Positions 59,703 through 64,000 of a DNA stretch of 64,000 bases are shown here, in pieces. The translations under genes and the position numbers were made by a program. Under the pieces are notes generated by a model. That model did no database searches. It had not been told where the DNA came from and worked only from the letters and a program-made list of their open reading frames with translations. The stretch is from contig JADKGF010000004.1 in the NCBI GenBank assembly GCA_016717105.1, positions 62,001-126,000 on the forward strand, written 5' to 3'. The stretch comes from Saprospiraceae bacterium. Lineage in GTDB: Bacteria > Bacteroidota > Bacteroidia > Chitinophagales > Saprospiraceae. The stretch's first letter is position 1; every line of letters starts with the position of its first letter.

Positions 59703-60382
59703 TTATATTTTCAAAACCCTTTGAACTGCGTCAGTCATTAATTCACCACTTTTGAAATCCAAAAACTGCCTAGTCAAATGAATATTCAGACTATCAGATT
59801 TGGCAATTGTATACGTGTGTTTATTATTCCAAGGTAAGTTATTCCCATTGATGACAAGGTTATATCTTTCATAATTTTGACTTTCAATTCTAAAATAGTA
59901 GTAAGTATAATTTCCCACAAAATATTGCTTTGAATAAAAGTCCTTAAAAACATAATAACTTGGGGGCCCAGAAGCATCCATATATTTGTTTGATATGTTG
60001 TGTTAAAGACATTATCTGTGGGTTAATATACTTGTGAGATTTATAAACTTCAATCGTAGAATTATGTATGTTTGGTTCATAACAATCGATTCCAGAAATA
60101 GCATTTAACAAAACCGTCTTGTATGCTTGGTTTATAAAAATCGATTTCAGAAATAGCATGTAACAAGCCTTCTTTTCTAACTCTATCTTTTTCAGCTAAA
60201 AAAAATAATGAATTGGTTATAAAATTTAGCCATTTATCGTTCTCTTGTTTGAGTGCATTTGATCTTGATTGGATATATTTGGTTTTAGCATTTACCGTAG
60301 AATATTGAAGCCATAACAATCCACTTTGTATTAGCAATAAAAGCAATAGAAACTTGGTGAAAAAATTATTCCGCAACTTCAT
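59703..60382 (-). pseudogene. Uncharacterised membrane-anchored protein, frameshifted, with an internal tandem repeat
   Basis: Opens at 60382 with one N-terminal membrane segment (FFTKFLLLLLLIQSGLLWL) and a helical KYIQSRSNALKQENDKW region. The frame is lost in a 55-bp tandem repeat (60066-60175); removing one base makes it 54 bp, an 18-residue repeat LLHAISEIDFYKPSIQD / LLNAISGIDCYEPNIHN. Another slip near 60000 leads into the frame 59981-59703 (SGPPSYYVFKDFYSKQYFVGNYTYYYF). Reconstructed length ~226. No family recognised. It overlaps the gene upstream by 17 bases, so the two are coupled. Confidence 0.5.
60066..60175. repeat. 55-bp tandem duplication
   Basis: 60066-60120 and 60121-60175 align at an offset of 55 with several mismatches (both contain a TCGATT..AGAAATAGCAT core). 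It lies inside the uncharacterised gene 59703-60382. Confidence 0.75.
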
Positions 60383-60995
60383 TAGAATTTATAAATGAAA
60401 ATTTATCACAACGCCCTAATTTACTTTTCAATACTACAAATTGTACAGGTTTTTCAAAACAAAATGGATTTTCATGGATTTCCTCAATACCGTTTACCAT
60501 AATGGAAGCGAAATTAGGGTTAATAAATATTGGCGTTAATACAATGTGGGAGGAGTCACCTTTGGTGGTTAATTCTCTAATGACAATATTCAATTTAGAA
60601 TCGTAATTTTCTTCATCTGTGATTTCAAATTTCTCCATAAATTGATCAATGATATTGACACCTAAATCTCTATGATTACTACAATTTAAGTCAAAATCCC
60701 ATCCCAATTTGTTTATCACTTTTTTCGCTTGTTGTGATAACGAATCGGCTTCATCCAAGGTTTTCACATTCACCATGCTTTCAATTACTGGTCGAATTTT
60801 ATTCACTTTTTCATCTATAGTTTTTGAAATTTTAGAAACATCTTTAAGATCCGAAAAGCGATTGTCTAGTTCCCAATTGTAATCTTTGATGATTTCTTTG
60901 CATACTTTGTCAAGTTTGACTTCATAATTAACAAAATAAGTCAAAAGAACAAAAATTAATAAATTGATACCGATAAGAACCAGGTTACGTAACAT
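60366..60995 (-). CDS. Uncharacterised single-pass membrane protein
   Basis: 209 residues with an N-terminal signal anchor (LVLIGINLLIFVLLTYFV), then a long helical region (KLDKVCKEIIKDYNWELDNRFSDLKDVSKISKTIDEKVNKI...) and a beta-rich end (NIVIRELTTKGDSSHIVLTPIFIN). The layout (one TM then periplasmic helices) recalls the start of GldM/PorM, but diagnostic motifs are missing. It overlaps the Uma2 gene upstream by 11 bases and the next gene by 17 bases, indicating an operon. Function unknown. Confidence 0.65.
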   Translation of the reverse strand: MLRNLVLIGINLLIFVLLTYFVNYEVKLDKVCKEIIKDYNWELDNRFSDLKDVSKISKTIDEKVNKIRPVIESMVNVKTLDEADSLSQQAKKVINKLGWDFDLNCSNHRDLGVNIIDQFMEKFEITDEENYDSKLNIVIRELTTKGDSSHIVLTPIFINPNFASIMVNGIEEIHENPFCFEKPVQFVVLKSKLGRCDKFSFINSNEVAE

Positions 60996-61656
60996 TATTT
61001 CTTTTTAATTCGCAAGACATAATTTGTATATTATCACACACCTTCAAAATATCCTCAATGCTGATCGATAGTCCAGGCAATGTCTTCACAGGTATCACAT
61101 CATCTTCCGAGAAGGCATTGAGACGTTGATATTTTCCATTTTCCAAAATATATACTTCAACAAAACGCATCTCGCCAAATACTATCCAATATTCGCCAAC
61201 TCCAGCTTCTTCATAGACGCTGTATTTGTCTTTTGTATCTCGTTTTACATCTTTACCGGCTATGATTTCTATTACAAAATCGGGGACACCAAAAACGGCA
61301 GTTTCCTCTATGATGGTTGGGTCACAAATCACAAATATATCAGGCTGAACAACGGTTGTAGATTTGTTGCGTTTCTTGTTTGCAATAGGCAATACAACAT
61401 CAGTAGGAGCGTGAAATATGTTACAAGTTTTATCTTTTAGTTTTGGAAGAAATGTACGCAAAATATTCATACTCACTTGCTGATGTTTTGTTTTGGGCGC
61501 TGGGCTCATCCGAAACAATTTGCCGCGGATGATTTCTACCATTTCTTCAAATTCAAATTTGAGATAATCGCCATAGGTATAAAGTTTATCATAATTCATG
61601 ATAGGCTCCTTGGCTTCATTAATATCTGTGTCTTCTATATTTTTGTATTCCTTCAT
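60985..61656 (-). CDS. Uma2 family endonuclease-like protein, copy 1
   Basis: From the ATG at 61656 (MKEYKNIED); the upstream start at 61674 overlaps a -7-like element (61672-61679). About 223 residues with the PD-(D/E)XK core of DUF820/Uma2: VVQPDIFVICDP (acidic residue), PDFVIEIIAGKDVKRDTKDKYSVYEEAGVGEYWIV (Glu and Lys). The N-terminal FRMSPAPKTKHQQVSMNILRTF is typical. The C-terminus carries a unique extension (ILKVCDNIQIMSCELKRN). These proteins are annotated as putative restriction-type nucleases, but their role is not established. Third of three tandem copies in transcription order. Confidence 0.83.
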   Translation of the reverse strand: MKEYKNIEDTDINEAKEPIMNYDKLYTYGDYLKFEFEEMVEIIRGKLFRMSPAPKTKHQQVSMNILRTFLPKLKDKTCNIFHAPTDVVLPIANKKRNKSTTVVQPDIFVICDPTIIEETAVFGVPDFVIEIIAGKDVKRDTKDKYSVYEEAGVGEYWIVFGEMRFVEVYILENGKYQRLNAFSEDDVIPVKTLPGLSISIEDILKVCDNIQIMSCELKRNNVT

Positions 61657-61698
61657 GATCACTTTTGAAAACAAATATAAAGTATTATTTTATAAATC

Positions 61699-62322
61699 TC
61701 ACACACCTTCGAAAATATCTTCAATACTAATCGATAGTCCAGGCAATGTCTTCACAGGTATTACATCATCTTCAGAGAAGGCATTGAGACGTTGATATTT
61801 TCCTTCCTCCAAAATATATACTTCAACAAAACGCATCTCTCCAAATACAATCCAATATTCGCCAACTCCAGCTTCTTCATAGACGCTGTATTTGTCTTTT
61901 GTATCTCGTTTTACATCCTTACCGGCAATGATTTCTATAACAAAATCGGGGACACCAAAAACGGCAGTTTCTTCTATAATTTTTGGATCACAAATCACAC
62001 AAATATCGGGCTGAACAACAGTCGTAGATTTGTTGCGTTTCTTGTTAGCAATAGGAAGTACGACGTCGATCGGCGCACTATACACTCTACAGCCTTTCCC
62101 ACGAAGATTTTGGTGTAGCCGCGCGAATAAATTGCCACTAATTAATTGATGTTTCACTCTTGGCGCTGGGCTCATCCGAAACAACTTGCCGCGGATAATT
62201 TCTACCATTTCTTCAAATTCAAATTTGAGATAATCTCCATAAGTATAAAGTTTATCATAATTCATGATAGGCTCCTTGGCTTCATTAATATCTGTGTCTT
62301 CTATACTTTTGTATTCCTTCAT
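61699..62322 (-). CDS. Uma2 family endonuclease-like protein, copy 2
   Basis: About 207 residues from the ATG at 62322 (an ATG at 62328 is also possible). Nearly identical to copy 1 over both ends (e.g. EEMVEIIRGKLFRMSPAP and the whole PDFVIEIIAGKDVKR...SIEDI part), but the ~40 residues after FRMSPAP differ (RVKHQLISGNLFARLHQNLRGKGCRVYSAPIDVV). Catalytic D, E and K are retained. It ends SIEDIFEGV. Confidence 0.83.
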   Translation of the reverse strand: MKEYKSIEDTDINEAKEPIMNYDKLYTYGDYLKFEFEEMVEIIRGKLFRMSPAPRVKHQLISGNLFARLHQNLRGKGCRVYSAPIDVVLPIANKKRNKSTTVVQPDICVICDPKIIEETAVFGVPDFVIEIIAGKDVKRDTKDKYSVYEEAGVGEYWIVFGEMRFVEVYILEEGKYQRLNAFSEDDVIPVKTLPGLSISIEDIFEGV

Positions 62323-62364
62323 GATCATTTTTGAAAACAAATATAACATATTATTTTATAAATC

Positions 62365-62986
62365 TCACACACCTTCAAAAATATCTTCAATACTAATCGA
62401 TAGTCCAGGCAATGTCTTCACAGGTATCACATCATCTTCAGAGAAGGCATTGAGACGTTGATATTTTCCATTTTCCAAAATATAAACTTCAATAAAACGC
62501 ATCTCTCCAAATACAATCCAATATTCACCAACACCAGCTTCTTCATAGACGCTGTATTTGTCTTTTGTATCTCGTTTTACATCTTTACCAGCAATTATCT
62601 CTATTACAAAATCAGGAACGCCAAAGACAGCAGTTTCCTCTATAATTTTTGGATCACAAATCACACAAATATCGGGCTGAACAACGGTCGTAGATTTGCT
62701 GCGTTTTTGTTTTCGATTGGAAGTACAACATCAATTGGCGAATTGAAACATTACATTTTTGGTTTGTTAATTGATGGTGCAATCTGCCAAAAATATTGCC
62801 ACTAATTAATTGATGTTTCACTCTTGGTGCTGGGCTCATCCGAAACAATTTGCCACGGATGATTTCTACCATTTCTTCAAATTCAAACTGTAGGTAATCA
62901 GCATAAGTGTAAATCCGATCATAATCTATGGATGGCTCTTTGAGTTCGTTGGATGTATTTTGTTCTTCTATTTTATAAGTTTTCAT
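62365..62986 (-). CDS. Uma2 family endonuclease-like protein, copy 3, two frameshifts
   Basis: Frames 62986-62654 and 62664-62365. Breaks at about 62742 (TTC) and 62705-62709 (A run on the minus strand) are each repaired by one base: NSPIDVVLPIENKK then RSKSTTVVQPDICVICDP. The reconstructed ~207-residue protein matches copies 1 and 2, with a more diverged N-terminus (MKTYKIEEQNTSNELKEPSIDYDRIYTYADYLQFEFEEM). First gene of the cluster behind a good promoter. Confidence 0.75.
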
Positions 62987-63005
62987 AAAAGAATGTTTTA
63001 ATATG

Positions 63006-63037
63006 CAAATATATCGTATTATTTAAAATACCACAAA
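63006..63037 (-). promoter_or_regulatory. Bacteroidota-type promoter of the Uma2 cluster
   Basis: On the minus strand TTTG (63037-63034), a 20-base spacer, then TATATTTG (63013-63006), about 20 bases before the ATG at 62986. Confidence 0.6.
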
Positions 63038-63098
63038 CAAAAATAATTGAAATACAACTAATAATCCTTAAATGAAAAGGGCTTCAACATTGCACACT

Positions 63099-63135
63099 AA
63101 AATAAAAAAAGGTCCAGGCGGGGAGCCATGGACCT
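63099..63135 (-). terminator. Strong rho-independent terminator on the minus strand
   Basis: AGGTCCA/TGGACCT (63110-63116 with 63129-63135) plus an inner GGC/GCC (63117-63119 with 63125-63127). On the minus strand the hairpin is followed by a run of T, seen as A at 63104-63110. It ends something transcribed from the right, isolated from the Uma2 promoter. Confidence 0.8.
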
Positions 63136-63359
63136 GTAATTAATAAACCAATCTCATTAAAAAGTTTATAAATAAAGACGAAAATCCAAAATTGAAATCA
63201 ACATTGCTGTTGTACTATCCCCAAACTATCGGGATTATTTCTACAGGATTCTATCTATTTCAGGTTGTGAAAACTAAATATTACTTCTTAACGAACGATC
63301 GGTTGGTCGGTCTTCAGTTGATTGTTCTAAATGAGATAAAATTCGAAAATGTCAGGGGG
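63136..63359 (-). other. Non-coding stretch between two hairpins; possible small RNA or long 3' UTR
   Basis: About 220 bases between the ftsZ-proximal hairpin (63360-63394) and the minus-strand terminator at 63099-63135. No conserved ORF; a 70-codon plus-strand frame (63192-63404) overlaps the hairpin and has no family. It contains a palindrome-rich GATCGGTTGGTCGG segment near 63298. A G/C-rich terminator this far from ftsZ suggests a separate short transcript, but no promoter is clear. Confidence 0.3.
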
Positions 63360-63394
63360 AAAGTGATGAGAATCTATAAAATCCTCATCACTTT
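63360..63394. terminator. Hairpin just after ftsZ
   Basis: AAAGTGATGAG 63360-63370 pairs perfectly with CTCATCACTTT 63384-63394, seven bases after the ftsZ stop. The T-rich side (63391-63402) favours termination of plus-strand transcripts, but the position suggests it ends ftsZ mRNA; probably bidirectional. Confidence 0.6.
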
Positions 63395-63400
63395 TTATCT

Positions 63401-64000
63401 TTAATCTACATTGTCATATAGAAATGAATTGTTTGATACGAAGATGTTATTTTCATCATCCATATTTACCATATATGTTGAATTATGTTTACCATTAGCT
63501 TTATTGGTTTCATCCAACATTACATTCCTTCGTGCATAAGCAGGTACATTTTCCATATCGGCTATGATTTTTGGATTGTCCAATGGCTTACTATTTGTCT
63601 TGCGAAGATATTCCCGACGTGCTGCGTCTGCTTCACTTTTTTTCTTAAGCTCTTCGGTAAGATGTCCTCTTTTATTCACAAAAGGATCTTCAGATTTCAC
63701 ACCCAACATATTGATGGTTTTTTTGACATCATCGGTATCGAAATCTACCACATTTTCAGCGAAAGCTGTGTCAAAATCAAAAACCGTGTAGTCTTCCTCC
63801 ACAATTTCATTGACTCTTTCACTTTCAAGTGATACCTTCACTTTCTCTGGCGCTACTTCTTTGCGCTTTGTCCCTCCTTCTCTAAATCCAGTAGCTATCA
63901 AGGTAATCATGATCTTTTCACCAAGGGACTCATCTTTACAATTTCCCCAGATAAGGTCTGTACCGTAACCAGCTTCTTCTTGCACATGCTCTGTGATTTC
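63401..64000 (-). CDS. ftsZ: Cell division protein FtsZ, 3' part only
   Basis: The frame is open to the end of the window, so only the last ~199 residues are seen. EITEHVQEEAGYGTDLIWGNCKDESLGEKIMITLIATGF is the end of the FtsZ C-terminal (tubulin-like) domain. A long acidic, disordered linker (~150 residues) follows, ending in a terminal segment (NIFVSNNSFLYDNVD) that replaces the usual conserved tail. FtsZ polymerises into the division ring at mid-cell. No other division gene is visible in the window. Confidence 0.88.
   Translation of the reverse strand, partial: EITEHVQEEAGYGTDLIWGNCKDESLGEKIMITLIATGFREGGTKRKEVAPEKVKVSLESERVNEIVEEDYTVFDFDTAFAENVVDFDTDDVKKTINMLGVKSEDPFVNKRGHLTEELKKKSEADAARREYLRKTNSKPLDNPKIIADMENVPAYARRNVMLDETNKANGKHNSTYMVNMDDENNIFVSNNSFLYDNVD

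Noticed and set aside
63192..63404. 70-codon plus-strand ORF beside ftsZ
   Set aside because: It runs through the hairpin at 63360-63394, has no homology that I recognise and no promoter.
1..64000. tRNA, rRNA or replication origin
   Set aside because: I looked for clover-leaf patterns, rRNA-like conserved stretches and DnaA-box clusters and saw none that I could support.

Overview
The window comes from a chromosome of a Bacteroidota bacterium. G+C looks to be in the mid-30s percent by eye. Supporting signs are many secreted proteins ending in the type IX secretion (T9SS) type A sorting domain ('YPNPT...', 'GxYxxxI...'), promoters of the Bacteroidota form TTTG-N18/20-TAnnTTTG, a LytS-type kinase with a periplasmic propeller, and a Bacteroidota-type PurM. 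The protein mix (PPC-like repeats, VGIGT/S74 fibres, 'PGF' C-termini) suggests a Saprospiria- or Chitinophagales-like lineage, but that placement is inference. I saw no rRNA, tRNA or CRISPR array.

Layout. 0-5.3 kb: the end of an ABC transporter operon, a NamZ-like muramidase, a DsbA-family protein, a DUF4403 lipoprotein and a peptidoglycan-binding-domain protein. 5.3-12.9 kb is accessory: a MITE-like relic, a large T9SS protein, then a string of small enzymes (DJ-1/PfpI lipoprotein, FMN reductase, SRPBCC, GNAT). Two of these are driven by near-identical 49-bp promoter repeats exactly 780 bp apart. 13.3-17.1 kb: the CbpA/CbpM chaperone pair and a FecA-type TonB receptor. 17.2-19.3 kb: an AAA ATPase gene overlapping a DUF4276/TOPRIM-like gene behind a textbook promoter, which is the best candidate for a little-described (probably antiviral) module. 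19.4-25.1 kb: metabolic and transport genes (flavin amine oxidase, methyltransferase, ChrA, Lrp regulator divergent from RocD). 25.1-28.9 kb: a LytTR/LytS two-component pair.

29-43.7 kb is an almost unbroken minus-strand block of secreted or surface proteins: two tandem YadA-head-like proteins with S74 chaperone tails, two tandem T9SS repeat proteins with nearly identical sorting domains, a PPC-repeat protein, a sortilin-like propeller and a VGIGT fibre protein. 44-49.5 kb is housekeeping (PBP1A, SlyD, PurM, RsmG). 49.5-56.3 kb holds a DUF4105 protein, T9SS proteins and an outer-membrane barrel. 56.3-63.0 kb is a minus-strand run of two paralogous regulatory-domain/propeller proteins, three uncharacterised envelope proteins and three tandem Uma2-family nucleases. 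The window ends in the 3' part of ftsZ.

Quality caveat: at least fourteen genes, including housekeeping rsmG, are broken by single-base indels, nearly all in short homopolymers. In every case the other frame continues the same protein with no internal nonsense codon. This looks like residual sequencing or assembly error rather than mass pseudogenisation, so I annotate whole reconstructed genes and give the break points.
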